Shown: in pieces, positions 51,657 to 60,493 of the stretch
Numbering within the stretch: position 1 is the stretch's first letter
Layout of the letters: each line of letters opens with the position of its first letter
Source of the DNA: CBDBBY01 sp965205055
Lineage (GTDB): Bacteria > Pseudomonadota > Alphaproteobacteria > Rhodobacterales > Rhodobacteraceae
Assembly: GCA_965205055.1 (NCBI GenBank)
Contig: OZ242030.1
Location: 496,001 to 560,000, forward strand
Reading direction: 5' to 3'
DNA: 64,000 nucleotides
Made by a program: the position numbers and the translations under genes
Notes under the pieces: model-generated
The model's database searches: none
Seen by the model: only the letters and a program-made list of their open reading frames with translations
What the model was told of the DNA's origin: nothing

Positions 51657-52346
51657 ATGCACAACTTCCTGTTCGGAATTTATCCTTACATCGCGCTCGC
51701 CGTAATGATCGTGGGATCGATCGCGCGATACGAGCGCGACCCCTTCACTTGGAAGACGTCCTCTTCCCAATTGCTCAGGCGAAAGCAGCTCATCATGGGA
51801 TCGGTATTGTTCCATATGGGCGTGCTCATCGTGTTTTTCGGCCATCTTGTCGGGCTGCTCACGCCGATATGGGTATTCGACGCCATCGGCATAAGCCACG
51901 GCGCCAAGCAGATCATGGCAATAGTCGTAGGGGGAATAGCCGGCGCATTCGCGCTCGTCGGCGGCTTGATGCTGTTCCATCGTCGGGTGGCCGACCCGCG
52001 CATTCGCAAAACATCGAGCATCGCCGACATCGGAATTCTCGCCCTGCTGAACTTGCAGCTCATCCTCGGCCTCGCGACCATCGCGGTTTCGCTTGAACAT
52101 CTCGACGGCCACGAGATGACCACGTTCATGGCATGGGCGCAGGGCATCTTCACATTCGATCCCAATGCGGCAAGCTACATCCAGAACGCGGCGCTCATAT
52201 TCAAGCTCCACTTGTTCCTCGGCCTGACGATCTTCCTTGTATTTCCTTTCACCAGGCTGGTTCACATGTTTTCGTTCCCGTTCCGATACTTCTTCCGGCC
52301 CGGATATCAAGTCGTGCGCACGCGCCGCATCAAGCCGTCGCCGTAG
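51657..52346 (+). CDS. narI: Respiratory nitrate reductase gamma subunit (cytochrome b)
   Basis: Inner-membrane di-haem subunit that oxidises quinol and passes electrons to NarH, 229 residues with five membrane segments. The four haem-ligand histidines align well with E. coli NarI: His53 and His63 (LFHMGVLIVFFGHLVG), His185 (FKLHLFLGLT) and His203 (RLVHMFSFP) against 56, 66, 187 and 205. A strong GGAGG ribosome binding site precedes the start, 12 bases after narJ. Confidence 0.97.
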   Translation: MHNFLFGIYPYIALAVMIVGSIARYERDPFTWKTSSSQLLRRKQLIMGSVLFHMGVLIVFFGHLVGLLTPIWVFDAIGISHGAKQIMAIVVGGIAGAFALVGGLMLFHRRVADPRIRKTSSIADIGILALLNLQLILGLATIAVSLEHLDGHEMTTFMAWAQGIFTFDPNAASYIQNAALIFKLHLFLGLTIFLVFPFTRLVHMFSFPFRYFFRPGYQVVRTRRIKPSP

Positions 52347-52387
52347 GCGAATACCGAGTTGTCGTCTGAATCGCCCGAGACATCGGA

Positions 52388-53179
52388 ATGGAAAAGCCGC
52401 TCTTTGCCGAAGTGGTCGTCAATGGCGAAGCGATCGCCCCAAGCGTCATCGCTCGGGAAGCGCAGAACCATCCGGCCCCGTCCGGCAAACCGGGACTCGC
52501 ATGGCGGAAGGCTGCCAATGCGCTCGCGATCAGGACATTGCTTCTGCAGGAAGCCAAGCGTCGCGGATTGGTTGCCGATCCCCGCAATGTCGGTCCAGGC
52601 AAGTGCGAGACCGATGAAGAGTCGCTGATCAGGATCCTCTTGGAAGACGCGGTCCGGCCGCCTCGTCCCGAGCGCAAGGCCGTGGAAGCGGCATGGCAAT
52701 CAAACCCAGAGCGTTATCGCTCGCCGCCGCTGTGGAAAGTTTCGCACGTTTTGGTTGCCTGCGATCACACCGACGAGGAGGGCCGCGCCTCGGCGAAATC
52801 GCGCGCAGATGCGATCTGCGCCCGAGCAAACGCGAATCCCGACGACTTCCCCGCGATCGCCTCGGAATTGAGCGATTGCCCTTCCAGGTCGGCGGGCGGA
52901 ACGCTCGGGCAGCTTCGCCCCGGCGATACGCTCCCGGAGTTCGAAGCAGCGTTGCGCAAACTTGAGGAGCGCGAGATCACAGCGCGCCCAGTTGCCACAA
53001 GGCACGGATGGCACGTCATCAGACTAGACGCCCACGACCCCGGCCGCGCCTTGCCCTTCGAGGCAGTTCGTGACCGCATTGCGGAAGCGATGGAAAAGAT
53101 GGCATGGGCGCGCGAATCCAAACGTTTCGTGGATGATTTGATCAAAAGATCGGATATTGCGGGAACCGATTTCTCCTGA
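52388..53179 (+). CDS. Parvulin-type peptidyl-prolyl isomerase of the nar operon
   Basis: A 263-residue protein with an N-terminal SurA/NifM-like helical part (about 1-110) and a parvulin domain (about 115-215: LWKVSHVLVACDHTDEEGRASAKSRADAICARA...DFPAIASELSDCPSRSAGGTLGQLRPGDTLPEFEAAL...PVATRHGWHVIRLDAHDPG). There is no signal peptide, so it should act in the cytoplasm, probably on NarG or NarH during assembly. Genes of this type occur at the end of narGHJI operons in other proteobacteria. It follows narI after 41 bp and is the last gene of the operon. Confidence 0.9.
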   Translation: MEKPLFAEVVVNGEAIAPSVIAREAQNHPAPSGKPGLAWRKAANALAIRTLLLQEAKRRGLVADPRNVGPGKCETDEESLIRILLEDAVRPPRPERKAVEAAWQSNPERYRSPPLWKVSHVLVACDHTDEEGRASAKSRADAICARANANPDDFPAIASELSDCPSRSAGGTLGQLRPGDTLPEFEAALRKLEEREITARPVATRHGWHVIRLDAHDPGRALPFEAVRDRIAEAMEKMAWARESKRFVDDLIKRSDIAGTDFS

Positions 53180-53344
53180 CCTTGAATCAGTATCGCTTGC
53201 TGAAACTGCGCTCCCGGCCAAGGCATCCTGCCGAGCGCCCCCGCTATTGCCGGTTTGGGGTTGATGTCTGCGCCCGGCCTGCGGAACGCGATGCGAATGC
53301 GGTCGATCAGGAAATTTCCGCGCTTGAAGCAGACTCGGGGAAAC

Positions 53345-53630
53345 GGCTTGTTCCTCTGAGAATTTGGCCGAAAATTGAGTGGCCTCGCCCGGATGTGGCA
53401 TCGTTTGCCGACTTCCAACCTGACAAGAGCCATGGAGCGGATCTTCGCTTGGATGTCGCGCTGTCGGCGTCTCGCTAAGAATTACGGACGAAGCTTGGAG
53501 AGTGCGGCGGTGCAGGCGCGACTGGCCGCGTGCCGGAAGGGCTGTAAAGTGCTGACAATAAAAAATATATTGCGATTCTTGAATTTTCAATCGTATTCTA
53601 AAGGCCACGAAAACAGCATCAAGCTATGAA
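53345..53630 (+). pseudogene. IS5-family transposase C-terminal remnant (right remnant)
   Basis: Only the last part of a transposase is left. One frame gives IWPKIEWPRPDVASF, corresponding to the family EIVKRP-DVKGF stretch, and after a frameshift another gives MERIFAWMSRCRRLAKNYGRSLESAAVQARLAA, the conserved C-terminal motif. The following AT-rich tail with GATTCTTGAATTTTCA matches the tail of the left remnant near 42477. It directly follows the nar operon and is convergent with the radical SAM gene. Confidence 0.72.
53435..53603 (+). repeat. Right copy of the shared IS 3' end
   Basis: Similar to 42315-42507 in the same orientation, beginning at GAGCGGATCTTCGCT. The copies differ at many third-codon positions and by about 30 bp in length before the AT-rich tail, so they are old or from related but distinct elements. 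Confidence 0.7.
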
Positions 53631-53655
53631 TTTCGGCAACCGAATGCCGAATCCG

Positions 53656-54630
53656 TCAGGGGTGATTGCGGGGGCTGCAAGAGGCGCCCCCGAGGACGCA
53701 AAACTGAGAGCAGCTCGGGTGATTCAAATACACCGGCTGTTCCGATTCCTCCAAGGTGGAACCGAATTCGAACTCGGAGTCGTAGGGTATCAGAGTGCAC
53801 GCGACGACGACTGGCTTGGCCGCGCCCTTGCGCTTTACGACCATCCTTGATGTCGAGCACATCATGTCTTGCGGACGCTTCCCCAGTATCTTCCAACAGC
53901 CGGTTGAAATTTCTGGCGTATCTGTTGTCGGCGTGATTTCCGGAAAGAGCACCATGGACCTCGGGTCGTTAGCTTCGATCTTGTAATTCCGCGACGCGAA
54001 CAGGTTCGCGTATCCGGAACGGGCTTCGTTTTCGGTCTCGCTCCAGATCGTCCTTCCGGCGGCGGCCATCGTGAAACCGTTCTCGCTCAGCCAATCCATT
54101 CCCATCAGCGATTTCTTGAATGCGCCTCGTCCGCGAACCGCGTCGTGCAACTCTTCGCTGTAGTGATCCAGCGATACGCGGAACGTGATCTTGCCGGAAT
54201 GCTCGCGTTGCAGATCAAGCAAGCCCTTTTGAACGCGGGGCCTCATCATCGGCCTCATTGCATTCGTCAGGACCAATACGTCAAAGCCGCGGGCAACGCT
54301 GCGGCTCAGTATTTCCACGAATTCCGGATTGAGAAACGGTTCGCCGCCGGTAAAGCCGAGTTCTGTAACCGGCCATCGGCGCTCCTTCAATTGGAACAGG
54401 TAGTCTTCGACTTCGTCCGCGGAGAGGTAGACCAGTCGATCATTCCTCGGCGAACTCTCCATAAAGCAGTTTTCGCAGGTGATGTTGCAGAGGGTGCCGG
54501 TGTTGAACCAAAGCGTTTTCGGCTGATTGAGTTCGACTGAAGCTCTTTCCGATCCTTCAGCGGTAACGAAGGGGTCTTCAAATTTGCGGGGCAGGACCTC
54601 CGCGTGTCCCGCGCTCAAGTAATTCAACAT
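53656..54630 (-). CDS. Radical SAM protein of unknown function
   Basis: A 324-residue radical SAM enzyme from the ATG at 54630. The cluster motif CxxxCxxC is Cys48/Cys52/Cys55 in FNTGTLCNITCENCFMESSPRNDRLVYLS; the SAM-binding GGEP motif is in LGFTGGEPFLNPEFVEIL, and a glutamate/serine strand reads FRVSLDHYSEELHDAVRGRGAF. The C-terminus has further cysteines (TGCWKILG, MMCSTSR, VACTLIPYD and CSQFCVLGGASC) that may bind an auxiliary cluster. The frame stays open upstream to 54939, but that part is not protein-like. It is divergent from zwf. Substrate unknown; no peptide precursor gene is visible beside it. Confidence 0.82.
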   Translation of the reverse strand: MLNYLSAGHAEVLPRKFEDPFVTAEGSERASVELNQPKTLWFNTGTLCNITCENCFMESSPRNDRLVYLSADEVEDYLFQLKERRWPVTELGFTGGEPFLNPEFVEILSRSVARGFDVLVLTNAMRPMMRPRVQKGLLDLQREHSGKITFRVSLDHYSEELHDAVRGRGAFKKSLMGMDWLSENGFTMAAAGRTIWSETENEARSGYANLFASRNYKIEANDPRSMVLFPEITPTTDTPEISTGCWKILGKRPQDMMCSTSRMVVKRKGAAKPVVVACTLIPYDSEFEFGSTLEESEQPVYLNHPSCSQFCVLGGASCSPRNHP

Positions 54631-55043
54631 ATGCTGCTCGAGTATAAGCTTCGAAAATTGGCTCGGATCTTTGTTCCGCAGCGGGAGAATTGAAGTGATC
54701 GATCCCCCGCGATGCCTAATTTCCGAAACCGCATTGCATGACAAATACCGAATGTACGGAGCAATGTATATATCGCAAGCAGCCGCGTTCACCTGATTCT
54801 TATGAATGCCCGCGGGAGCGCCATTCCGCGCTCCGCAGAGGCGGAACCCACGCCACGGCGGTGTGAGACGCAACGGAAGTTTCACTTTCATAAGATATAC
54901 ATGCGCGAATTCCATTGCTAGTAGAGAGCTTCCGGACATTCAGGCATGGCAATTGTCGCGTGCCGGCGGACTCGGTCGGCAGAGCAAAGCCGACCTCAGA
55001 TGCCAATTGCCATCGAGGCAGGCTACCATGAAGAGGAGCAGCG
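54631..55043. other. Divergent intergenic region between the radical SAM gene and zwf
   Basis: About 410 bp. On the minus strand TTGCGA-16-TACATT near 54745-54775 could be a promoter for the radical SAM gene. A GAGGAG ribosome binding site for zwf lies at its right edge. No other gene is supported. Confidence 0.4.
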
Positions 55044-56495
55044 ATGTATAAAATCATTCCGGTCAAGCCTTTCGATCTTGTGCTTTTCGGCGCGACCGGC
55101 GACCTCGCCAAGCGGGAAATCATTCCTGGCCTGTACCGGAGGTTCAAGGTCGGTCAGATGCCGCAAAGTTCCCGTATCGTCGGCGCTTCCAGATCAGCGA
55201 TGACGAACGACGAGTTCAAGGCGTTCGCAAAGAAGGCGGTAGTCGCCGATCTGCCCGAGGATTCCTTGGACGGCGAGAGTTTGAAAAAGTTCGTCGACTG
55301 TCTGCGCTACGTATCGGTGGACGGACGGAGCACGCGAGGTTGGGACGAGCTAGCTGCCGCAGTTCGCGACGACACCGTGACGGCATATTACCTTTCGGTC
55401 GGCCCCAAGGTCTTCGAGGATATAGTGCGCAACCTCAAGAAGTCCGGCCTTGCCCGCAGCGGGTCGAGAATTGTCGTCGAAAAGCCTTTCGGCGAGGATA
55501 TTGAATCGGCAAAGAAGCTGAATGCGGTCTTGGGATCCGCGTTTGATGAATCGCAGATTTACAGAATCGATCACTACCTTGGAAAGGAGACGGTGCAGAA
55601 CCTGATGGTGCTGAGGTTCGGCAACCTGCTTTTCGAGCCGCTTTGGAATTCGAGCTACATCGACCACGTCCAGATCACCGTCGCGGAAGTGGTGGGGGTG
55701 GAAGGCAGGGGCGAGTATTACAACGACTCCGGCGCTATGCGCGACATGGTGCAGAACCACCTCATGCAGCTTCTTTGCCTGACTGCCATGGAGCCGCCCT
55801 CGACGTTTGATGCGGATTCGGTGAGGGATGAAAAGCTGAAGGTAATTCGCGCCTTGGAGACCGTCGGGCCCGAATGGGTCGTGCGCGGGCAATACGGCGG
55901 CGGTCCGGATACGAAGAGCTATTTGGGTGACTCGAACATCGACGACAGCAAGACCGAAAGCTATATCGCTCTGAAATGCGGAATCGCGAATTGGCGTTGG
56001 GCCGGAACGCCGTTCTATCTGCGGACCGGCAAGAGGCTGAAGAGAAGGCTGTCCGAAATCGCCATCGTGTTCAAAATGCCGCCGCACTCCATTTTTGGTT
56101 CGGACCAATGTGCTGCCGGCAACGTGTTGTCCATCCGGCTTCAGCCGAATGAAGGCATCACGCTGCATGTCACGATCAAGGAGCCGGGGCCTGGCGGAAT
56201 GCGCTTGACGAACGTGCCGCTGGACATGTCCTTCGCCGACGCGCCCTCGACCGAGTTCAAAGCGCTGACCAACGCCTATGAGCGGCTGATCATGGATGTT
56301 GTCAGGGGAAATCAGACTCTGTTCATGAGAAATGATGAAGTCGAAGCGGCTTGGGCATGGGCGGATCCGATTATCGAAAGCTGGACCAACGATGGGTCTC
56401 GGCCATTGATCTACGATCCTGGCACCGATGGTCCGAAAAGCGCGATGAAACTGTTTCCTGAAGGCAGTTTCGGCTGGCGAGAAATCAGCCAGTGA
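55044..56495 (+). CDS. zwf: Glucose-6-phosphate 1-dehydrogenase
   Basis: Oxidises glucose 6-phosphate to 6-phosphogluconolactone, producing NADPH. The 483 residues start with the nucleotide-binding DLVLFGATGDLAKREIIPGLY and contain the active-site signature RIDHYLGKETVQNLMVLRF. Other conserved parts are VVEKPFGEDIESAK, EPLWNSSYIDHVQITVAE and PFYLRTGKRL. The start has GAGGAG upstream. It overlaps pgl and is followed by pgi, forming a compact operon for the oxidative pentose phosphate / Entner-Doudoroff entry. Confidence 0.97.
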   Translation: MYKIIPVKPFDLVLFGATGDLAKREIIPGLYRRFKVGQMPQSSRIVGASRSAMTNDEFKAFAKKAVVADLPEDSLDGESLKKFVDCLRYVSVDGRSTRGWDELAAAVRDDTVTAYYLSVGPKVFEDIVRNLKKSGLARSGSRIVVEKPFGEDIESAKKLNAVLGSAFDESQIYRIDHYLGKETVQNLMVLRFGNLLFEPLWNSSYIDHVQITVAEVVGVEGRGEYYNDSGAMRDMVQNHLMQLLCLTAMEPPSTFDADSVRDEKLKVIRALETVGPEWVVRGQYGGGPDTKSYLGDSNIDDSKTESYIALKCGIANWRWAGTPFYLRTGKRLKRRLSEIAIVFKMPPHSIFGSDQCAAGNVLSIRLQPNEGITLHVTIKEPGPGGMRLTNVPLDMSFADAPSTEFKALTNAYERLIMDVVRGNQTLFMRNDEVEAAWAWADPIIESWTNDGSRPLIYDPGTDGPKSAMKLFPEGSFGWREISQ

Positions 56496-57163
56496 AACTC
56501 GTTGAATACGAATCTCGCGAGATTTGGGCGGAGCGCGTCGCCGCCGAACTCGCCAGCCAACTTGCCGACGCATTGAAAAGCGCCGGCAGAGCGACGCTTA
56601 TCGTCGCCGGCGGATCGACTCCGCTCCCGGTTTATCGGGCACTGAGCCTTGCCGATATTGATTGGAACGAAGTCACCGTCATTCCTTCCGACGAGCGCTG
56701 TGTTCCCGAACGGTCATCGCGTTCAAATCTCGGGATGATCAGATTGAATTTGCTGCAGGAGAACGCGACCCTCGCCCAAGCGTTTCCGTTATTCGAGGAG
56801 GGGCGTGACGGCGACAACTCCGAACTGGTCTGCAAGGCGTTGGAACCGCTTCTTCCTGCAGCCGCTTGCCTTCTCGGCATGGGGGAGGACCTGCATACGG
56901 CCTCATTGTTTCCGAAGGCAGCAGAACTGCAGACGGCAATGTCCGACCACGCGCCGCCGATGCTGCCGGTCATCGCCCCGTCAACGGGCGAAAGGCGGAT
57001 GACGCTGTCGCTTCGCGCGCTGGCATCGTCGAAGTTTGTTGACATCGCCATTCTCGGCAGAGCGAAATATGAAGCTTTGGAGCGCGCTTCAGCCGGCATG
57101 GACCCTCTTGACGCTCCGATTGCCGCACTGCTGGAGCGGGCGCGTGTCCATTATTGCGAGTGA
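56492..57163 (+). CDS. pgl: 6-Phosphogluconolactonase
   Basis: Hydrolyses 6-phosphogluconolactone, the product of Zwf. The 223-residue protein (DevB/SOL3 family) starts at GTG in a GTGA overlap with the zwf stop. Motifs are TLIVAGGSTPLPVYRALS, WNEVTVIPSDERCVPERSSRSNLGMIR and LLGMGEDLHTASLFP. It is followed three bases later by pgi. Confidence 0.94.
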   Translation: MKLVEYESREIWAERVAAELASQLADALKSAGRATLIVAGGSTPLPVYRALSLADIDWNEVTVIPSDERCVPERSSRSNLGMIRLNLLQENATLAQAFPLFEEGRDGDNSELVCKALEPLLPAAACLLGMGEDLHTASLFPKAAELQTAMSDHAPPMLPVIAPSTGERRMTLSLRALASSKFVDIAILGRAKYEALERASAGMDPLDAPIAALLERARVHYCE

Positions 57164-57166
57164 AAG

Positions 57167-58804
57167 ATGAGCGTCTGGGACCGACTGGAATCGCTTGGAA
57201 AAGCGGCACGTTGCCGGTCCATTGCGTCATTGTTCGACGAAAATCCAGATCGAGCTGAAAAGTTCTCCGCCGAATTCGACGACATGCTGTTCGACTATTC
57301 CAAAACAGGAATGGACGACGAGATTCGCAATGCCCTCATGGCGCTCGCCCGCGAAGCAGATGTAAGCGGCAAGCGGGACGCGATGTTCGATGGGGATCCG
57401 ATCAATTCGACGGAGGGCAGGGCGGTCCTGCATACCGCCCTTCGAAATCCTGACGGGCCGCCCCTGATTGTAGAAGGGAAGGACATCAGGCCTGGAATTC
57501 GAAAGACCTTGGAGGCGATGGCTTGCTTCAGCGCCGAGATCCGCCAAGGCAAGCGCCGGTCAAGCACCGGCGAGCGCTTCACCGACGTAGTGAATATCGG
57601 AATCGGCGGATCGCATCTGGGACCGGAAATGGCATGCAGTGCCTTGTCGCCGTACGCCGGCAAGCTGAGAGTCCATTTCATTTCGAACGTGGACGGGGCC
57701 AACGCTTCGGACGTGCTTTCCAGGCTGGAGCCCGCCAGAACATTGGTGATCGTCGCGTCAAAGACTTTCACAACCGCGGAGACGATGCTGAACGCCCGCC
57801 TCGCGAAGCGATGGCTGCATAGAGCGCTTGGTGGGGAAGGCGGGTCGAAGCACTTCGCCGCGGTTTCGAGCGCCTTGGCAAGGACTCGCGAATTCGGCGT
57901 TCCGGAGGAGGCGGTTTTCGGATTCGGCGACTGGGTGGGCGGCAGGTACTCCGTCTGGGGGCCTGTCGGGCTGAGCCTCATGCTTGCCATAGGTACTGAC
58001 GCCTTCTCGGATTTCCTTGAAGGCGGGCGGGAGATGGACGGGCATTTCCGGTCAGCACCGTTCGACGGGAACTTGCCCGTCCTTCTCGCGCTCGTTGGAA
58101 TTTGGCACAATCAGATATGCGGATACTCCACCCGGGCCGTTCTTCCCTACGACCAGCGCCTGTTGCGGCTGCCGGCATATCTGCAGCAACTGGAAATGGA
58201 ATCGAACGGCAAATCGGCTGCTTTGGACGGCGGACGTTTGCCGCGACATTCCGGCCCGATCGTGTGGGGCGAGCCGGGCACGAACGGACAACATGCCTTT
58301 CACCAACTTCTGCATCAGGGCACTCGGGTCGTGCCATGCGAATTCCTCGTCGCCGCCTCCGGGCACGAGCCGGACTTGCTGGAGCATCAAGACATGTTGC
58401 TAGCCAACTGCCTCGCTCAATCCCGCGCGCTCATGCTCGGGCGCGACCGCCAAGGGGCCAGGCAGGCTGCTGCAAAAGACGGCTACAAGGGAAATGAGCT
58501 TGAAACGGTCGCGCGTCATCGTGAATTCGCTGGCAATCGTCCGTCAACGACGCTGGTCTACTCAAAACTTACGCCGCGGGCCCTTGGCCGGCTTGTCGCG
58601 CTGTATGAACATCGCGTCTTTGTCGAGGGTGCGATTTTGGGATTGAACAGCTTTGATCAATGGGGCGTCGAATTGGGCAAGGAACTTGCGAAATCGCTGT
58701 GTCCCTACATTGGTTCAGCGGAAGCTGCTCCGGACGCCGACTCCTCGACGCGTTCGTTGCTCAAGCGTATCAGTGATTTACGAAATCAAGAACAAGGACT
58801 ATGA
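57167..58804 (+). CDS. pgi: Glucose-6-phosphate isomerase
   Basis: Interconverts glucose 6-phosphate and fructose 6-phosphate. The 545 residues carry VVNIGIGGSHLGPEMAC, SKTFTTAETMLNA, the phosphosugar-binding FGFGDWVGGRYSVWGPVGLSL, GEPGTNGQHAFHQLLHQG with the catalytic residues, and the C-terminal NSFDQWGVELGKELAK. It is the last gene of the zwf-pgl-pgi unit. A hairpin directly follows the stop. Confidence 0.97.
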   Translation: MSVWDRLESLGKAARCRSIASLFDENPDRAEKFSAEFDDMLFDYSKTGMDDEIRNALMALAREADVSGKRDAMFDGDPINSTEGRAVLHTALRNPDGPPLIVEGKDIRPGIRKTLEAMACFSAEIRQGKRRSSTGERFTDVVNIGIGGSHLGPEMACSALSPYAGKLRVHFISNVDGANASDVLSRLEPARTLVIVASKTFTTAETMLNARLAKRWLHRALGGEGGSKHFAAVSSALARTREFGVPEEAVFGFGDWVGGRYSVWGPVGLSLMLAIGTDAFSDFLEGGREMDGHFRSAPFDGNLPVLLALVGIWHNQICGYSTRAVLPYDQRLLRLPAYLQQLEMESNGKSAALDGGRLPRHSGPIVWGEPGTNGQHAFHQLLHQGTRVVPCEFLVAASGHEPDLLEHQDMLLANCLAQSRALMLGRDRQGARQAAAKDGYKGNELETVARHREFAGNRPSTTLVYSKLTPRALGRLVALYEHRVFVEGAILGLNSFDQWGVELGKELAKSLCPYIGSAEAAPDADSSTRSLLKRISDLRNQEQGL

Positions 58805-58806
58805 AT

Positions 58807-58837
58807 AGGCGCGAGATGAACAGGTTGAATCGCGCCT
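58807..58837 (+). terminator. Hairpin after pgi, possible terminator
   Basis: AGGCGCGA and TCGCGCCT pair over eight bases with a 15-base loop, three bases after the pgi stop. No T run follows, so it may act as a 3'-stabilising hairpin or a weak terminator. Confidence 0.45.
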
Positions 58838-59027
58838 GAGTTCGGTATTCGCGACCGGATGAATCGGGGTGTGCCTTTCTTTTCGGCGCTGGTACAGCCT
58901 TTGGGTTTCCGGCTCTTTTTTGGCTTTGTGCCCTCCGGAATACTTGGGCAGTTCACTTTACGCTTGCGTTTGAATACCTGTGCGGAACCCCGAAATTGTC
59001 TTGAACGGGAAAGGAGCGACCAAAACC

Positions 59028-60008
59028 ATGAGATGCCACGCGATTCGCGCTTACGAAACAGGCGGACCCGAAGTTATGCGATGGGAAGAGGTGGACGTCG
59101 GCGATCCTGGCCCGGACCAAATCAGGATCCGCCAGCGCTATGTCGGTCTGAACTACATCGACATATACCATCGCTCCGGGCTTTATCCGGTTGCCGACAA
59201 GCCCTTCACGCCTGGCTTGGAGGGTGCCGGGGTGATCGAGGCGGTCGGTCACGGCGTCGAGGATTTGGCAGTCGGCGACCGCATCGCATATGCCTCTCCG
59301 CCGCTGGGCGCCTACGCCGAGGTCCGGCTGATGACGGGAGCCAATGTGGTGAAGCTGCCGGACGACGCGGATGATGAAGCCGCTTCAGCAATGATGCTCA
59401 AAGGCATGACGGCGGAGTATCTCCTTTGCCGCACTTATTCCGTCAAGCCCGGCGATACCGTTCTTTTCCACGCCGCGGCCGGCGGAGTGGGCCTTATTGC
59501 TTGCCAATGGGCAAAAGCCATCGGGGCAACGGTTATCGGCACCGTAGGCACGGAAGAGAAAGCCGAGCTTGCTCGCGCGAACGGGTGCGATTACCCGATC
59601 ATCTACACGCGGGAGAATTTCGTTGAAAGGGTGCAGGAAATCACAGACGGGAAGGGCGTTCCGGTCGTGTACGATTCCGTGGGGCAATCGACCTTCCTCG
59701 GTTCATTGGATTGCCTCTCGCCCCGCGGCCTGCTGGTGGCCTTCGGCCAGTCGTCAGGCCCTGTACCGGCGGTTGATCTCGGTCTGCTCGCAGCGAAGGG
59801 GTCGCTTTACCTGACCCGCCCGTCGATTATGGTCTACAACGCGACTCGGGCCGAAATGGTGGCGAGTGCGAACGCATTGTTCGACATTGTTTCATCCGGG
59901 AAGGTGAAGATTCGCGTCGACAACCGTTACCCGCTCGCGGAAGCCGTTCAGGCTCATCGCGACCTTGAAGGTCGAAAGACCACCGGGTCGACCGTGCTCG
60001 TCGTTTGA
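59028..60008 (+). CDS. Quinone oxidoreductase (zinc-free MDR family)
   Basis: NADPH-dependent medium-chain reductase of 326 residues, similar to Qor (E. coli QorA). The start at 59028 has AAGGAG about 11 bases upstream; the frame is open 16 codons earlier from a GTG. Motifs: IRAYETGGPEVMRWEEVDVGDPGPDQIRIRQRYVGLNYIDIYHRSGLYP, PGLEGAGVIEAVG, the cofactor-binding FHAAAGGVGLIACQWAKAIGATVIGTV, and a C-terminal HRDLEGRKTTGSTVL. The structural zinc cysteines are absent. It stands alone after the zwf operon; the physiological substrate is unknown. Confidence 0.92.
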   Translation: MRCHAIRAYETGGPEVMRWEEVDVGDPGPDQIRIRQRYVGLNYIDIYHRSGLYPVADKPFTPGLEGAGVIEAVGHGVEDLAVGDRIAYASPPLGAYAEVRLMTGANVVKLPDDADDEAASAMMLKGMTAEYLLCRTYSVKPGDTVLFHAAAGGVGLIACQWAKAIGATVIGTVGTEEKAELARANGCDYPIIYTRENFVERVQEITDGKGVPVVYDSVGQSTFLGSLDCLSPRGLLVAFGQSSGPVPAVDLGLLAAKGSLYLTRPSIMVYNATRAEMVASANALFDIVSSGKVKIRVDNRYPLAEAVQAHRDLEGRKTTGSTVLVV

Positions 60009-60167
60009 CATTTATTCTGGGCATTGGGGATCAGGGCAGGGATTGAATTGCGCCATCGACGTCTTCGTGAGGTTCAATATTCTGCAGCAAAATCGAACGA
60101 TGCCGAGAACTGCCGGATCGCTCAAGGAAGCCAGGCCTGCCAAATTTCTTGTGTTGGTTTGGGAGTA

Positions 60168-60242
60168 TGGAGCGGGTGATCGGGATCGAACCGACGACAT
60201 TCAGCTTGGGAAGCTGACGTTCTGCCACTGAACTACACCCGC
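60168..60242 (-). tRNA. tRNA-Gly(CCC)
   Basis: The minus strand gives a 75-base tRNA: acceptor GCGGGTG pairing with CACCCGC, D arm TAGTTCAGTGGCAGAAC, anticodon stem TCAGC/GCTGA with loop TTCCCAA (anticodon CCC, reading GGG glycine codons), T arm GTCGGTTCGATCCCGAT, discriminator T and an encoded CCA. Confidence 0.95.
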
Positions 60243-60493
60243 ATCCGAATGAAATGCAGTATCCGTCGCCGGTTCAAAGAAGTCAAGAATTTGAACTTTT
60301 TGCTCGAGGCCCTCGATTTCCGGATCGAGCGCGCAGCTTCCGATCCACTGCAACGGCGTCACAAATGCTGCAAATCCAGTCACTTGTTTGGTTCTTGATT
60401 CAAACGGAGGGATGAATTCGCTGCTACGGGCGCAAAGGCATGGTTCTCTTAAGAATCATGTTATAACTAAATGAAATAAAAAATTATTTTTAA

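Noticed and set aside
55350..56573. 407-codon minus-strand frame opposite zwf
   Set aside because: Antisense to the clear zwf gene with low-complexity basic composition; a shadow frame.
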